Assembly: GCF_001975985.1 (NCBI RefSeq) | Contig: NZ_MTQF01000005.1 | Coordinates: 352,848 to 411,092 of the forward strand | Direction of reading: 5' to 3' | From: [Flexibacter] sp. ATCC 35103 | GTDB taxonomy: Bacteria; Bacteroidota; Bacteroidia; Flavobacteriales; Flavobacteriaceae | Length of the DNA stretch: 58,245 bases | In this document: positions 10,101 through 18,307 of the stretch, piece by piece | How the letters are laid out: each line of letters starts with the position of its first letter | Numbering within the stretch: position 1 is the first letter of the stretch | Position numbers and translations under genes: made by a program | Notes under the pieces: generated by a model | Told to the model about the DNA's origin: nothing | The model's database searches: none | What the model saw: the letters and a program-made list of their open reading frames with translations, nothing else

Positions 10101-10347
10101 CGCCAATGTTTAGTTGCTCTAATTTTACAAAAGCTTCAATTCCTGTTAAATCTGAAATGTTTTTTCCTGGAATTTCTAAAGATGTTATTTCACTAATTTG
10201 TGCTGTTAGAACTTTACCATCAATTACGCCACTGTCAATTCCTAAATCAATTAAAGCTTTTTCAAAGTTTGGATCCGGAATCGGTGTAAATTGGGCATAA
10301 CCGAAAAAACCAATTAAAAATAAAAACCAGGTAATTCTATTTTTCAT
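7114..10347 (-). CDS. Secreted LRR / C-type lectin / Ig-like protein with T9SS type B sorting domain
   Basis: A surface or secreted protein of about 1077 residues. In order: signal peptide (1-20, ending GYAQ); about fifteen leucine-rich repeats of roughly 21 residues with the pattern NxLTxLDVSKN (about 60-370); a linker with a beta-rich region; a C-type lectin-like domain (about 545-680, with WIGGSDTE, GEPNN and WND motifs); two Ig-like modules with the TTYYV/TTYYAE ending (about 690-860); a third Ig-like module; and a C-terminal type B sorting domain starting at FFTPNNDSYNDLW. That last domain sends cargo through the type IX secretion system. The ATG at 10347 is preferred to an in-frame TTG two codons upstream. 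The likely role is adhesion or glycan binding, but the ligand is unknown. Confidence 0.9.
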   Translation of the reverse strand: MKNRITWFLFLIGFFGYAQFTPIPDPNFEKALIDLGIDSGVIDGKVLTAQISEITSLEIPGKNISDLTGIEAFVKLEQLNIGAIDTDPSQRNRISTLNLSNNLQLTYLICSFNNLTQLDLSNNINLEFLYIDNNNFTSIDVSKNTALTMLFARNNKLTTIDLSKNPSLNTLNLDNNLLLNLDISNNLLLITLNCIGNQLTILDVSKNSKLITLSCGFNKLSTLDTSQNTGLNYLNCENNQIASLDLSKNLYLRILYCSTNKLTALSVSKNAYLIDLFCNSNQLSTIDIAQNLLLKSLNIDNNQLLNLDTSNNLSLIFFYCGSNKLPVLDVSKNVALTHLRVNDNQLLSLNLKNGSNTNIKELDIKSNPNLSCIQVDNKSYSDTNWPSYKDAIAMYADKCNASTTLPPVLNASGDQFYCPTNNIKIVTDFSITHDPGETGTQAVYIQISSGYSSGFDLLKLLNPALYPNIKEIWDASSGKLTLTSPAGIDLLYSDIVAAVKDVVFTNSSATSSGTRTFSITIGQANYLPSTQHYYLFVPSIGITWSAAKTAAEARNYYGLKGYLATILSTDEAKLIGEQASGTGWIGGSDTETDNVWKWVTGPEAGTVFWNGTANGSTPNFAFWNSGEPNNQGGNEKYAHVTQPGIGIKGSWNDLSNAGDTSGNYQPKGYVVEYGGMPGELPLKIAASTKITIPVATPDPNLNSVCDSGSFTLNATATTGATISWHDAAIGGNLLATGNSYTTPILNTTTTYYVDAGCESNRKPVVVTVNATPSQPVAASSTVYNCGSGSVVLAANANVGIINWFTSSTGGTSVYMGNNFTTPTISANTTYYAEASNSMCINSNRTPVNVVIYTPPAVINETLALCQFQKITLDAGIAGMTYLWNTGATSPTIDANTGGTYTVDVTSPAPENCTSRKTIIVNERLLPQVDRIDVNGTTAVIYLKKELDYFEYSVDGANFQDSNVFYNVAGGLQTAYVRDKNGCGQTTQNFVVLVFPPFFTPNNDSYNDLWEVTGMENYPEAQVTIFDRYGKLIAQLNASKMSWDGTFEQTPLPASDYWYALKIDNTKPVLRGHFTLKR

Positions 10348-10449
10348 AAGCAATCTATTTCTAATTCTCTTTCGTAAATGTACTTAAGAGAATTGTAAAA
10401 TAAATGCTGGTAATCAGTTATTTTGTTTGTAAAAAATAGTAGCTCTTCG

Positions 10450-10995
10450 TTAAATCGTAGTAGTTGGCCAGTTTAATTTCTGAAACAAATCCCAAACAAC
10501 AATTCCCGCACTTACGGCAATATTCAGGGAATGTTTGGTTCCTAATTGTGGTATTTCGATACAGCCATCGCAAATTGCAACCGCTTCCTGAGCAACGCCA
10601 TAAACCTCATTACCAAAAACAAGAGCATATTTTTGATTTTTCTCTACTTTAAAATCCTGAAGGAAAACAGAGCTTTCAACCTGCTCAATTGCCATTGTTA
10701 TTACATTTTCCTTTTTAAGATTTTCAATAACTTCTAATACATTTTCGTGATGTTCCCAAGCCACAGTTTCGGTAGCACCAAGAGCAGTTTTATGAATTTC
10801 TTTATTTGGAGGAGTTGCTGTAATACCGCACAGGATTATTTTTTCAACCAAAAAAGCATCAGAAGTTCTAAACACAGATCCTATATTATGTAGACTACGG
10901 ATGTCGTCTAACACTATTATAAGAGGTGTTTTGTCTGATTTTTTAAAATCTTCAATTGATTTTCTGTCCAGTTCGCTATTTTCAAGTTTTCTCAT
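10450..10995 (-). CDS. TrmH-family (SpoU) RNA methyltransferase
   Basis: A 181-residue SPOUT-class enzyme that methylates ribose 2'-OH groups in tRNA or rRNA. The three SpoU motifs are present: NIGSVFRTSDAF (about 37-48), ALVFGNEVYGV, and IPQLGTKHSLNIAVSAGI near the C-terminus, which builds the knotted SAM site. It lacks the N-terminal substrate-binding extension of RlmB-type enzymes, so the target is likely a tRNA, but this is inference. It follows the DUF1573 gene in the same direction, with a terminator between them. Confidence 0.9.
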   Translation of the reverse strand: MRKLENSELDRKSIEDFKKSDKTPLIIVLDDIRSLHNIGSVFRTSDAFLVEKIILCGITATPPNKEIHKTALGATETVAWEHHENVLEVIENLKKENVITMAIEQVESSVFLQDFKVEKNQKYALVFGNEVYGVAQEAVAICDGCIEIPQLGTKHSLNIAVSAGIVVWDLFQKLNWPTTTI

Positions 10996-11015
10996 TGGGT
11001 GTAAATTCAGGTCAT

Positions 11016-11047
11016 AAAAAAAGCTTCCAAAGATAAGGAAGCTTTTT
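11016..11047 (-). terminator. Terminator of the DUF1573 gene
   Basis: AAAAAGCTTCC and GGAAGCTTTTT form a GC-closed stem around a short AAAGATAA loop, with T-runs on both sides. It lies just after the stop codon of the leftward DUF1573 gene. Confidence 0.8.
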
Positions 11048-11071
11048 CGATTATTTTATTTTGTTTTCAGA

Positions 11072-11506
11072 TTAGCTTTTTACTGGATCTGGTAAAACTG
11101 TACCTTTAATAGTAAGTACTTTTGTTGGTTGTCCTTCAGCATTAGAAGTAACAGTTACTGTTTTTGTAAAAGCACCAACTCTGTCAGTAGCATATTTTAC
11201 ACCAATAATACCTTTAGCACCCGGAGCGATTGGCTCTTTTGGAGTTGTTGGTACAGTACAACCACAAGATCCTTGTGTATTTGTAATGATTAATGGTTTC
11301 GTTCCGTTGTTTACAAAAACGAATTCACGTTTTCCATCAGCATTATGAGCGATAGTTCCGTAATCAATAGTTTCTGTTTCGAAAGCCATTCCAGCTCCTT
11401 CAACCTTAGCAACCTTAGCAGCTTTAGCAGTTGTTTTTTTAGCTTGAGCGTTAGAAGCAGTAATTCCAACTACAGCTAACATAGCGAATAAAATTATTTT
11501 TTTCAT
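11072..11506 (-). CDS. Exported DUF1573 protein
   Basis: A 144-residue secreted protein. The signal peptide starts at the ATG at 11506 (MKKIILFAML, cut near SNAQA). An upstream in-frame ATG at 11536 would put ten polar residues before the signal and is rejected. The rest is one DUF1573 domain, an Ig-like/ASH-type beta sandwich with the hallmark SCGCTVP motif and a GxxGxIGVKY strand. Such proteins are abundant in Bacteroidota and of unknown function. A good -7 box (TAGATTTG, minus strand, 11541-11534) precedes it. Confidence 0.88.
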   Translation of the reverse strand: MKKIILFAMLAVVGITASNAQAKKTTAKAAKVAKVEGAGMAFETETIDYGTIAHNADGKREFVFVNNGTKPLIITNTQGSCGCTVPTTPKEPIAPGAKGIIGVKYATDRVGAFTKTVTVTSNAEGQPTKVLTIKGTVLPDPVKS

Positions 11507-11533
11507 CTTTAGAATCTTTGTTTTAATTATAAA

Positions 11534-11541
11534 CAAATCTA
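11534..11541 (-). promoter_or_regulatory. Candidate -7 box of the DUF1573 gene
   Basis: The minus strand reads TAGATTTG, matching TAnnTTTG, about 28 bases before the preferred ATG. The upstream region is nearly pure A/T and no clear TTG was found. Confidence 0.45.
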
Positions 11542-11662
11542 TATAAAAATCTTATATGTTAATATAAAAAAATCTTAAAATATTTTAATTTTTGATCCTC
11601 TTCGATATTCCTTTAAAATATTATAAATTCGCTGTCTTAATTTTCATTTAAAACACAATAAT

Positions 11663-14269
11663 TTGGCAGCGAAAGAGAAAGTGGTGAAAGAAACACCTTT
11701 AATGAAACAGTACAACGAAATCAAGAGAAAATATCCTGATGCATGTCTGCTTTTTAGAGTGGGTGATTTTTATGAAACCTTTGGAGAAGATGCTATTAGG
11801 GCTTCAAAAATCCTTGGGATTACCCTGACCAAAAGAGGTGCGGGTTCAGAAACGGAAACTGCATTAGCAGGTTTTCCGCATCATTCTATTAATACGTATT
11901 TACCAAAATTGGTAAAAGCAGGACTTCGTGTAGCGATTTGTGATCAGCTTGAAGATCCAAAAATGACCAAAACTATTGTAAAACGTGGTGTTACTGAATT
12001 GGTAACTCCTGGAGTTTCTTTAAATGATGAGGTTTTACAATCAAAAACAAATAACTTTTTAGCATCTGTTTATTTTGCTAATAAAAATATCGGAGTTTCT
12101 TTTCTGGATGTTTCAACAGGAGAGTTTTTAACGGCTCAGGGAAATGCAGAATACATCGATAAATTATTGCAGAATTTTAATCCGAGTGAAATTCTGGTTC
12201 CAAAGAATAATAAAGGAGACTTTAAAGCTTCTTTTGGAGAAGATTTTCATACTTTTTATCTGGAAGACTGGATTTATAAAGAAGATTATGCATTAGAAAC
12301 TTTAACCAAACATTTTCAGACTGTTTCGTTGAAAGGTTTTGGAATCGAAGAATTAAAAGAAGGTATTATTGCTTCCGGAGCGATTTTATATTATCTATCC
12401 GAAACGCAGCACAATCGTGTACAGCATATTACCGCGATTCAGCGTATTGCCGAAGATGCTTATGTCTGGATGGATCGTTTTACCATTAGAAACTTAGAAT
12501 TATACCACAGTTATAATCCAAATGCGGTTACATTATTAGATGTAATCGACAGAACGCTTTCGCCAATGGGAGGACGTTTGTTGAAACGCTGGCTGGCTTT
12601 ACCATTAAAAGATAGTAATAAAATAAAAGGACGTCATGATGTGGTTTCATATCTGAAAGCAAATTCTGAAGTACTGTATAATATTCAATATCAAATCAAA
12701 CAAATTTCAGATTTAGAACGTTTGATTTCTAAAATTGCTGCCGGAAAAGTTTCCCCTCGCGAAATTGTTTATTTAAAAGAATCTCTGGATGCTATTATTC
12801 CAATAAAAACTTTAGCACTTGCAAGTCCGCAAGAAGCTGTGAAAATTATTGGAGATAGTTTGCATGCTTGTGATTTGTTGAGAGAGAAAATCAAAACCAC
12901 TTTAAATCAGGATGCGCCTGTTGCGATTGCAAAAGGAAATGCAATTGCAAAAGGTATTAGCGAAGAACTGGATGATTTGCGTGCTATTTCAACTTCGGGA
13001 AAAGAATATTTAGAAGGAATTGAAAAAAGAGAATCAGAAAGAACGGGAATTTCTTCTTTAAAAATATCTTTCAATAACGTTTTTGGTTATTATATCGAAG
13101 TTAGAAATACACATAAGGATAAAGTACCAACAGAGTGGATTCGTAAACAAACCCTGGTAAATGCCGAGCGTTATATAACCGAAGAATTAAAAGAATACGA
13201 AACAAAGATTTTAGGAGCCGAAGAGAAAATTCATAAAATAGAAACAGATCTTTTTGAACAATTAGTGGCCTGGATTGCTACTTATATCAAGCCGGTTCAA
13301 ATGAATGCTAATTTGGTGGCACAATTAGATTGTTTATGTTCCTTTACACAATTGGCGGTAGAGAATTTATATGTATGTCCTGAAATTGATGAAACATTTG
13401 AACTTGAGATCAAAAACGGAAGACACCCTGTTATCGAAAAACAATTGCCGGTTGGAACCCCATATATTGCCAACGATGTTTATTTAGACAGAGAAACGCA
13501 GCAAATTATTATGATTACCGGACCTAACATGTCTGGTAAGTCGGCTATTTTAAGACAAACCGCTTTGATTGTACTATTGGCTCAAATGGGAAGTTTTGTT
13601 CCTGCTGACAGCGTTAGAATGGGAATTGTAGATAAAATCTTTACCAGAGTAGGAGCGTCAGATAATATTTCGATGGGAGAATCTACCTTTATGGTCGAGA
13701 TGAATGAAACGGCTTCTATTTTGAATAATATTTCAGATCGTAGTTTGGTGCTGCTGGATGAAATTGGAAGAGGAACAAGTACGTATGACGGAATCTCGAT
13801 TGCCTGGGCGATTGCGGAGTTTTTGCATGAACATCCGGGGAAACCAAAAACGTTGTTTGCAACGCATTATCATGAGTTAAATGAAATGACAGAATCTTTG
13901 CCGAGGATTCAGAATTATAATGTGGCGGTAAAAGAATTAAAAGATACTGTTCTTTTTATCAGAAAGCTTGTAAAAGGAGGAAGTGCGCATAGTTTTGGAA
14001 TTCATGTCGCAAAAATGGCTGGAATGCCTCAAATTGTAATTTTAAAAGCGCAAAAGTTATTAAAGAAATTAGAGAAGAACCATTCAAACGAAGCGCTAAA
14101 CGGAATTAAGGAAGCTGGTGATGAAATGCAAATGAGTTTCTTTAATCTGGATGATCCTTTATTAGAAGAAATAAAAGAAGAAATTATGAGTCTCGATATA
14201 AACGCCATAACTCCGGTTGAAGCACTGATGAAACTCAATGAGATCAAAAGAATGCTGGTTAAGAAATAA
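11663..14269 (+). CDS. mutS: DNA mismatch repair protein MutS
   Basis: An 868-residue MutS, the mismatch-sensing ATPase of DNA repair. The mismatch-wedging Phe-x-Glu is F36-Y37-E38 in [11 protein letters not shown], the P-loop GPNMSGKS is at 620-627, and the Walker B motif [14 protein letters not shown] lies about 75 residues later, followed by the TFATHYHEL motif (here LFATHYHEL). Length and domain order are normal. The reading frame begins with TTG at 11663. The first in-frame ATG (Met14) would also keep the mismatch domain, so the start is not certain. It is read divergently from the DUF1573 gene. Confidence 0.96.
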   Translation: MAAKEKVVKETPLMKQYNEIKRKYPDACLLFRVGDFYETFGEDAIRASKILGITLTKRGAGSETETALAGFPHHSINTYLPKLVKAGLRVAICDQLEDPKMTKTIVKRGVTELVTPGVSLNDEVLQSKTNNFLASVYFANKNIGVSFLDVSTGEFLTAQGNAEYIDKLLQNFNPSEILVPKNNKGDFKASFGEDFHTFYLEDWIYKEDYALETLTKHFQTVSLKGFGIEELKEGIIASGAILYYLSETQHNRVQHITAIQRIAEDAYVWMDRFTIRNLELYHSYNPNAVTLLDVIDRTLSPMGGRLLKRWLALPLKDSNKIKGRHDVVSYLKANSEVLYNIQYQIKQISDLERLISKIAAGKVSPREIVYLKESLDAIIPIKTLALASPQEAVKIIGDSLHACDLLREKIKTTLNQDAPVAIAKGNAIAKGISEELDDLRAISTSGKEYLEGIEKRESERTGISSLKISFNNVFGYYIEVRNTHKDKVPTEWIRKQTLVNAERYITEELKEYETKILGAEEKIHKIETDLFEQLVAWIATYIKPVQMNANLVAQLDCLCSFTQLAVENLYVCPEIDETFELEIKNGRHPVIEKQLPVGTPYIANDVYLDRETQQIIMITGPNMSGKSAILRQTALIVLLAQMGSFVPADSVRMGIVDKIFTRVGASDNISMGESTFMVEMNETASILNNISDRSLVLLDEIGRGTSTYDGISIAWAIAEFLHEHPGKPKTLFATHYHELNEMTESLPRIQNYNVAVKELKDTVLFIRKLVKGGSAHSFGIHVAKMAGMPQIVILKAQKLLKKLEKNHSNEALNGIKEAGDEMQMSFFNLDDPLLEEIKEEIMSLDINAITPVEALMKLNEIKRMLVKK

Positions 14270-14345
14270 AATTTAAAAGTTTTCAAGTTTAAAGTTTAGG
14301 TTATCAGAAAGTTATAAAATAAGTGTAATTTTTTTCAAAAAACGC

Positions 14346-14375
14346 TTGTATAATTGAATAAATGTCCTAAATTTG
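14346..14375 (+). promoter_or_regulatory. Promoter of the tRNA-Gly/tRNA-Leu unit
   Basis: TTG at 14346-14348, a 19-base spacer, then TAAATTTG at 14368-14375: a full Bacteroidota housekeeping promoter. Transcription would start about 50 bases before the first tRNA. Confidence 0.8.
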
Positions 14376-14428
14376 CACTCGCAATACAGCACAAGTCAAG
14401 TATTGTAGTTCTTACAAGAATTTGAAAC

Positions 14429-14501
14429 GCGAAAATAGCTCAGTTGGTAGAGCGCGACCTTGCCAAGGTCGAGGTCGCGGGTTCGAGCCCCGTTTTTCGC
14501 T
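14429..14501 (+). tRNA. tRNA-Gly (anticodon GCC)
   Basis: A 73-base cloverleaf. The acceptor stem GCGAAAA pairs with TTTTCGC, the D-arm is GCTC...GAGC, and the anticodon stem CGACC/GGTCG holds the loop TTGCCAA, so the anticodon is GCC. The T-arm has GTTCGAG. The discriminator base is T, and CCA is not encoded. Confidence 0.95.
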
Positions 14502-14515
14502 CAATGCCATATAAT

Positions 14516-14601
14516 GCTCGGATGGTGAAATTGGTAGACACGCTGGACTTAAAATCCAGTGAACAGCAATGTTCGTGCGGGTTCAAGTCCCGCTCTGAGT
14601 A
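14516..14601 (+). tRNA. tRNA-Leu (anticodon TAA)
   Basis: An 86-base class II tRNA with a long variable arm (GAACAGCAATGTTC region). The anticodon stem CTGGA/TCCAG holds the loop CTTAAAA, giving anticodon TAA. The T-arm is GCGGG TTCAAGT CCCGC. The acceptor stem GCTCGGA/TCTGAGT has G-T pairs, and the discriminator is A. It follows tRNA-Gly by 14 bases and is probably on the same transcript. Confidence 0.95.
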
Positions 14602-14603
14602 CT

Positions 14604-14633
14604 AAAGCCTCTTCTTTTGAAGAGGCTTTTTTT
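14604..14633 (+). terminator. Terminator of the tRNA unit
   Basis: AAGCCTCTTC (14605-14614), a TTTT loop, then GAAGAGGCTT (14619-14628) running into seven T's. A textbook rightward intrinsic terminator directly after tRNA-Leu. Confidence 0.92.
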
Positions 14634-14655
14634 ATTGTGTAAACTCGCACAGCGT

Positions 14656-14719
14656 AAAATAAATTTACTTCGTAAATTTATTTTAAAGAATCTAAGAATC
14701 TACCCCGATAGCTATCGGG
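14656..14719. repeat. Perfect hairpin and 16-bp palindrome between tRNA-Leu and the DUF1508 gene
   Basis: AAAATAAATTTAC (14656-14668) and its exact inverse (14672-14684) flank a 3-base loop. Twenty bases on, CCCGATAGCTATCGGG (14704-14719) is a perfect palindrome. It resembles the CCCGAAGCTTCGGG palindromes at 24503 and 24661, so it probably belongs to the same intergenic repeat group. Confidence 0.7.
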
Positions 14720-14753
14720 ACTAAAATCAACAATCTAAAATCTAAAATAATAA

Positions 14754-15128
14754 ATGGGTGCTTTCGTAATTAGCAAAAGGTTTAACGATGAGTATAAATT
14801 CGTATTTACTTCTAGGAAGGGTAAAGTGATATTTACGAGTTTGAGTTATGAATTGAAGTTTGAAGGTGAGGAGGATATTGAGAAATTTAAAGCAAATATA
14901 GATCAGGCTAAGTTTTTAAAATTTAAAGGCTCTGGAGGGAAGTATTTTTTTAAATTGATGTTGGGAGAGATTCATTTTGCTACAAGTCGTAAATACACCA
15001 CGGAATTGCTTTTGCAAAAGGGAATAAAAGAAATTGTAACATATGCTTCAAAGTCGGAGATTTTGGATTTTTCATCAAGTGAATCAATTTTTGAGGATGA
15101 AATAATCGAAGAAGAAGTTGAGGAATAA
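14754..15128 (+). CDS. DUF1508 (YegP-like) protein
   Basis: A 124-residue cytoplasmic protein with two weakly similar halves, as in YegP-like DUF1508 proteins: residues 3-45 (FVISKRFNDEYKFVFTSRKG) and 52-100 (FKGSGGKYFFKLM). The C-terminal 20 residues are strongly acidic. There is no signal peptide. The function of the family is not established. It stands alone, with repeats before it and a terminator just after its stop codon. Confidence 0.75.
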   Translation: MGAFVISKRFNDEYKFVFTSRKGKVIFTSLSYELKFEGEEDIEKFKANIDQAKFLKFKGSGGKYFFKLMLGEIHFATSRKYTTELLLQKGIKEIVTYASKSEILDFSSSESIFEDEIIEEEVEE

Positions 15129-15163
15129 AAAAAAGCGATCGCCATGGCGATCGCTTTTTTTTT
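15128..15163 (+). terminator. Terminator with doubled GCGATCGC
   Basis: AAAAGCGATCGCC pairs exactly with GGCGATCGCTTTT through the central ATGGC region, followed by a run of T's. The stem is fully self-complementary and contains the palindrome GCGATCGC in each arm. It ends the DUF1508 gene and has A-runs on the other side. Confidence 0.85.
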
Positions 15164-15189
15164 GCGGATGCTAATCATTAAAATTAGGC

Positions 15190-15221
15190 ACAAAAAAAAA
15201 CCATCTCAAGGATGGTTTTAA
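15190..15221 (-). terminator. Terminator of the heptad lipoprotein gene
   Basis: On the minus strand, AAAACCATCC TTGA GATGGTTTTTTTTT: a short GC stem followed by nine T's, shortly after the stop codon of the leftward lipoprotein gene at 15244. Confidence 0.8.
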
Positions 15222-15243
15222 AATCTTTAGAACTAAGTTCTAA

Positions 15244-15456
15244 TTATTTTTTTACTTCTTCTACTTTAGCAGCAGCAGAATCAACTTTAGCAGCAGCAGA
15301 ATCAACAGTTGCAGCAGCAGAATCAACTACAGCAGCAGCAGAATCAACAGCAACAGCAGTAGAATCTACAGACTCAGTAGCTGCAGCATCAGCTTTTTTA
15401 CAAGAAACAACAGTTAAAACAGCAACAACAGCTAAACTTAAAAATACTTTTTTCAT
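15244..15456 (-). CDS. Small lipoprotein made of VDSAAA heptads
   Basis: A 70-residue lipoprotein. The signal peptide ends at the lipobox VVSC with Cys19 as the lipidated residue. The mature part is almost entirely five or six copies of the seven-residue unit VDSAAAK/T/V, with hydrophobic V and A in heptad spacing, so it may form a helix or a coiled coil as Lpp does in enterics. At the DNA level this is a tandem repeat of about 21 bp (15265-15370), which could change copy number. The C-terminus is VEEVKK. A -7 box TATCTTTG lies at 15501-15494 on the minus strand. The function is unknown. Confidence 0.85.
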   Translation of the reverse strand: MKKVFLSLAVVAVLTVVSCKKADAAATESVDSTAVAVDSAAAVVDSAAATVDSAAAKVDSAAAKVEEVKK

Positions 15457-15804
15457 CTTACTTTATTATAAAAGGTTAATTATTAATTCGTGGCAAAGAT
15501 ATAAATTTTTTAATATGTAAAATATTTTTTTATTTTTTTTTTAAAATATTTTCATTGCTCACGATTATCTTAGTTATCAAATAATATGCCACAATGCTAA
15601 AATTATGTTATATTATTGTATTTTTTGATTAGATTATTTTTTGTTGAATATTCAATAAAGGAATTGGCTAATTTTATTCGCTTCCTTGCAGTTTATTTTG
15701 TTTTTGATTCATTATTTAATAAACTCTAAAAGCGAAAAAGATCTCGTTTAAGCTCTTTTATAAATAATAATGACACAAAATACTATATTGTTTGAATAAA
15801 CCTC
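15457..15804. other. Intergenic region, nothing beyond a -7 box seen
   Basis: About 350 bases of very A/T-rich sequence between two leftward genes. It holds the candidate -7 box of the lipoprotein gene (TATCTTTG, minus strand, 15501-15494) and long A/T runs. I see no open frame, hairpin or repeat family here. Confidence 0.6.
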
Positions 15805-17034
15805 TTAAGAAACGATATTCATAATGGTATTTGTTGCGCCGGTATTATCCTGAATATACGATTTGCAAATGCGACTTTTTTCTTCTAAAAATTTTGGATC
15901 ATTAAGCAAGTGATCCAAATTTTGTTTTAGTTCATTTTGGTTAGAAATTACAATACATCCTTCAAGTGTAACTAATTGAACCGCTTCTGCAAAATTGGAG
16001 TAATTTGGACCAATTACAATTGGTATTCCAAATGTGGCTGGTTCGAGAATGTTATGAATTCCCGGATTTCCAAAACCTCCCCCTACATAAGCTATGGTTC
16101 CGTAGCTGTAGATTTTAGTCAGTAAGCCCACTGTATCGATGATAAATACATTGAATTTTGGCAAATCATGGTTTTCTTTTTCAGAAAACAAAACAGTAGA
16201 TTTCGTAATTTGACTTTTTAAACTCGCTATCTGATCTGCTTTGATGTTGTGCGGAGCAATAATAAATTTTACATGATCCGGTGCCTGATTGATATATTCA
16301 GCTAATAAAGCTTCATCTTTTGGCCAGGAGCTTCCTATTATTATAGTAGGTGCATTATTTTTGAATTTTTCGATAAAATCAAGCGTATTGTCTCTTTCTA
16401 AAATTGCATTTACACGATCAAAACGAGTATCGCCGGAAACAATAACATTGTGAAATCCTATGCTTTCAATTTTTTCCTTCGAACTTTCATTCTGGACAAA
16501 AAAGTAAGTAAAAGCTTTTAATGCTTTTCTGTAGAATCCACCATACCATTTAAAAAACATTTGGTTGTTTCTGAAAATCCCTGAAATTAAATAAGTAGGA
16601 GTTTTGCTTGTTTCCAGTTCTTTTAGATAATTTAGCCAGAATTCATATTTAATAAAAAATGCCAATTCAGGATGTGCTATTTTTAGAAATTTCTTAGCAT
16701 TTCCTTTCGTGTCTAATGGCAGATATACAGTAACATCAGCTACTGTGTTGTTTTTACGTACTTCGTATCCGGAAGGAGAGAAAAAGGTAACAATGATTTT
16801 ATGTTGAGGATATTTTTCCTTGATTTTTTCGATTACCGGTAAACCTTGTTCGTATTCGCCTAATGAAGCAGAGTGAAACCAAATAGTTTTGTCGGTTGGT
16901 TTTATTTTTTGTTTTAAAATGCTAAAAACATCTTTTCTGCCATCAACAAAAAGCTTAATTTTCGGACTAAAAAGGGCTACAATTTTCAGAAAAAAACCTG
17001 TAATAGAAATAACTAAATTATATAGAAAAAGCAT
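15805..17034 (-). CDS. waaA: 3-deoxy-D-manno-octulosonic acid (Kdo) transferase
   Basis: A 409-residue membrane-anchored GT30 glycosyltransferase that adds Kdo from CMP-Kdo to lipid A in LPS synthesis. The N-terminal hydrophobic anchor is at about residues 3-22, and the catalytic base motif SLGEYEQ follows near residue 60. The family motifs FIKYEFWLNYL, IIIGSSWPKDE (about 215) and the GNPGIHNILEPATFGIPIVIGP donor-binding stretch (about 320-345) are all present. It is divergent from the sugar aminotransferase operon, which fits a cell-surface sugar locus. Confidence 0.93.
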   Translation of the reverse strand: MLFLYNLVISITGFFLKIVALFSPKIKLFVDGRKDVFSILKQKIKPTDKTIWFHSASLGEYEQGLPVIEKIKEKYPQHKIIVTFFSPSGYEVRKNNTVADVTVYLPLDTKGNAKKFLKIAHPELAFFIKYEFWLNYLKELETSKTPTYLISGIFRNNQMFFKWYGGFYRKALKAFTYFFVQNESSKEKIESIGFHNVIVSGDTRFDRVNAILERDNTLDFIEKFKNNAPTIIIGSSWPKDEALLAEYINQAPDHVKFIIAPHNIKADQIASLKSQITKSTVLFSEKENHDLPKFNVFIIDTVGLLTKIYSYGTIAYVGGGFGNPGIHNILEPATFGIPIVIGPNYSNFAEAVQLVTLEGCIVISNQNELKQNLDHLLNDPKFLEEKSRICKSYIQDNTGATNTIMNIVS

Positions 17035-17079
17035 CTGTTTATTTTTGTGGCTAAATTACGTTTCTTTCGATTATTTTCA

Positions 17080-17110
17080 TTGGTTTGAAGGTATTAAATA
17101 ACTATTTTTG
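17080..17110 (+). promoter_or_regulatory. Promoter of the aminotransferase-galE operon
   Basis: TTG at 17080-17082, a 20-base spacer and TATTTTTG at 17103-17110 match the Bacteroidota promoter. The leader would be about 50 bases, before the ATG at 17171. Confidence 0.65.
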
Positions 17111-17170
17111 TTCCTCCTTTTAGAGATTCTGGTTTAAAAACAGATCTTTAATTTTAAAAATATATTGAAA

Positions 17171-18304
17171 ATGAAAAAAATTCAAATGGTTGACTTAAAG
17201 AGTCAATACGAAAAAATAAAAACTACCGTTGATGCTTCGATTCAAGAAGTTTTAGATACAAATACTTATATAAATGGACCATTGGTTCATCAATTTCAAA
17301 AAAATCTTGAAGATTATTTAGGGGCAAAACACGTAATTCCGTGTGCAAATGGTACAGATGCTTTGCAAATCGCCATGATGGGATTAGATCTAAAACCAGG
17401 CGATGAAGTTATTACTGCTGATTTTACTTTTGCAGCTACTGTTGAGGTTATCGCTTTATTGCAGTTAACTCCTGTTTTGGTAGATGTTGATATCACAAAC
17501 ATGAATATTGATATCGAAGCAATTAAAAAAGCAATTACACCAAAAACAAAAGCAATTGTTCCGGTACATTTATTTGGTCGCGCAGCAAATATGGATGCGA
17601 TTATGGAAATTGCTGCTGAACATAATTTGTATGTAATCGAAGATAATGCACAAGCAATTGGAGCTGATTATATTTCGAAATCAGGTACAAAAAGCAAAGT
17701 AGGTGTTATTGGTCACGTTGCTGCAACTTCATTTTTCCCTTCTAAAAATTTAGGATGTTACGGAGATGGTGGAGCAATTTTTACGAATGACGATAAATTA
17801 GCGCACATCATCCGCGGAATCGTAAATCACGGAATGTACGAGCGTTACCACCATGATGTTGTAGGTGTAAATTCACGTTTAGATAGTATTCAGGCTGGGG
17901 TTTTAAATGCAAAATTACCTTTGTTAGACGAATATAATACAGCACGTCGTTTAGCAGCTTCAAAATACAATGCAGCTTTCGCAGGAAATGCACATATTAT
18001 AACGCCGGAATTTGATGCAAACGAAAACGATCACGTTTTTCATCAATATGTATTGAGAATTATCGATGCAGACAGAAATGCTTTATTGCAGCATTTGCAG
18101 GATAAGCAAATTCCGTGTGCGATTTACTACCCGATTCCGTTGCATTCGCAAAAAGCTTATGTAGATACGCGTTATAAAGAAGAACAATTTCCGGTTACAA
18201 ACCAATTGGTTCAGGAAGTTATTGCTTTGCCAATGCATACAGAATTAGATGATGAGCAAATTAAATTTATTACAGATTCGGTTTTAGAATTTTTACATAA
18301 ATAA
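17171..18304 (+). CDS. DegT/DnrJ/EryC1/StrS sugar aminotransferase
   Basis: A 377-residue PLP enzyme that aminates a keto sugar nucleotide, usually for LPS O-antigen, capsule or protein glycans. It has the family N-terminus MVDLKSQYEKIK, the CANGTDALQIAM PLP-phosphate contact (about residue 55), the VIEDNAQAIGA Asp motif and the SFFPSKNLGCYGDGG motif with the PLP lysine (about residue 183). The ATG at 17171 is preferred to the TTG two codons earlier. The NTF2-like gene starts three bases after its stop codon, so they are co-transcribed with galE. The exact sugar is not determinable. Confidence 0.9.
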   Translation: MKKIQMVDLKSQYEKIKTTVDASIQEVLDTNTYINGPLVHQFQKNLEDYLGAKHVIPCANGTDALQIAMMGLDLKPGDEVITADFTFAATVEVIALLQLTPVLVDVDITNMNIDIEAIKKAITPKTKAIVPVHLFGRAANMDAIMEIAAEHNLYVIEDNAQAIGADYISKSGTKSKVGVIGHVAATSFFPSKNLGCYGDGGAIFTNDDKLAHIIRGIVNHGMYERYHHDVVGVNSRLDSIQAGVLNAKLPLLDEYNTARRLAASKYNAAFAGNAHIITPEFDANENDHVFHQYVLRIIDADRNALLQHLQDKQIPCAIYYPIPLHSQKAYVDTRYKEEQFPVTNQLVQEVIALPMHTELDDEQIKFITDSVLEFLHK

Positions 18305-18307
18305 TAT

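Noticed and set aside
15140..15156. GCGATCGC as a HIP1-type genome-wide repeat
   Set aside because: Both copies are explained by the terminator stem in which they sit.
15212..15520. Rightward frame rich in AAAEST repeats opposite the heptad lipoprotein
   Set aside because: The repeat DNA keeps frames open on both strands. Only the leftward frame has a lipobox, -7 box and terminator.
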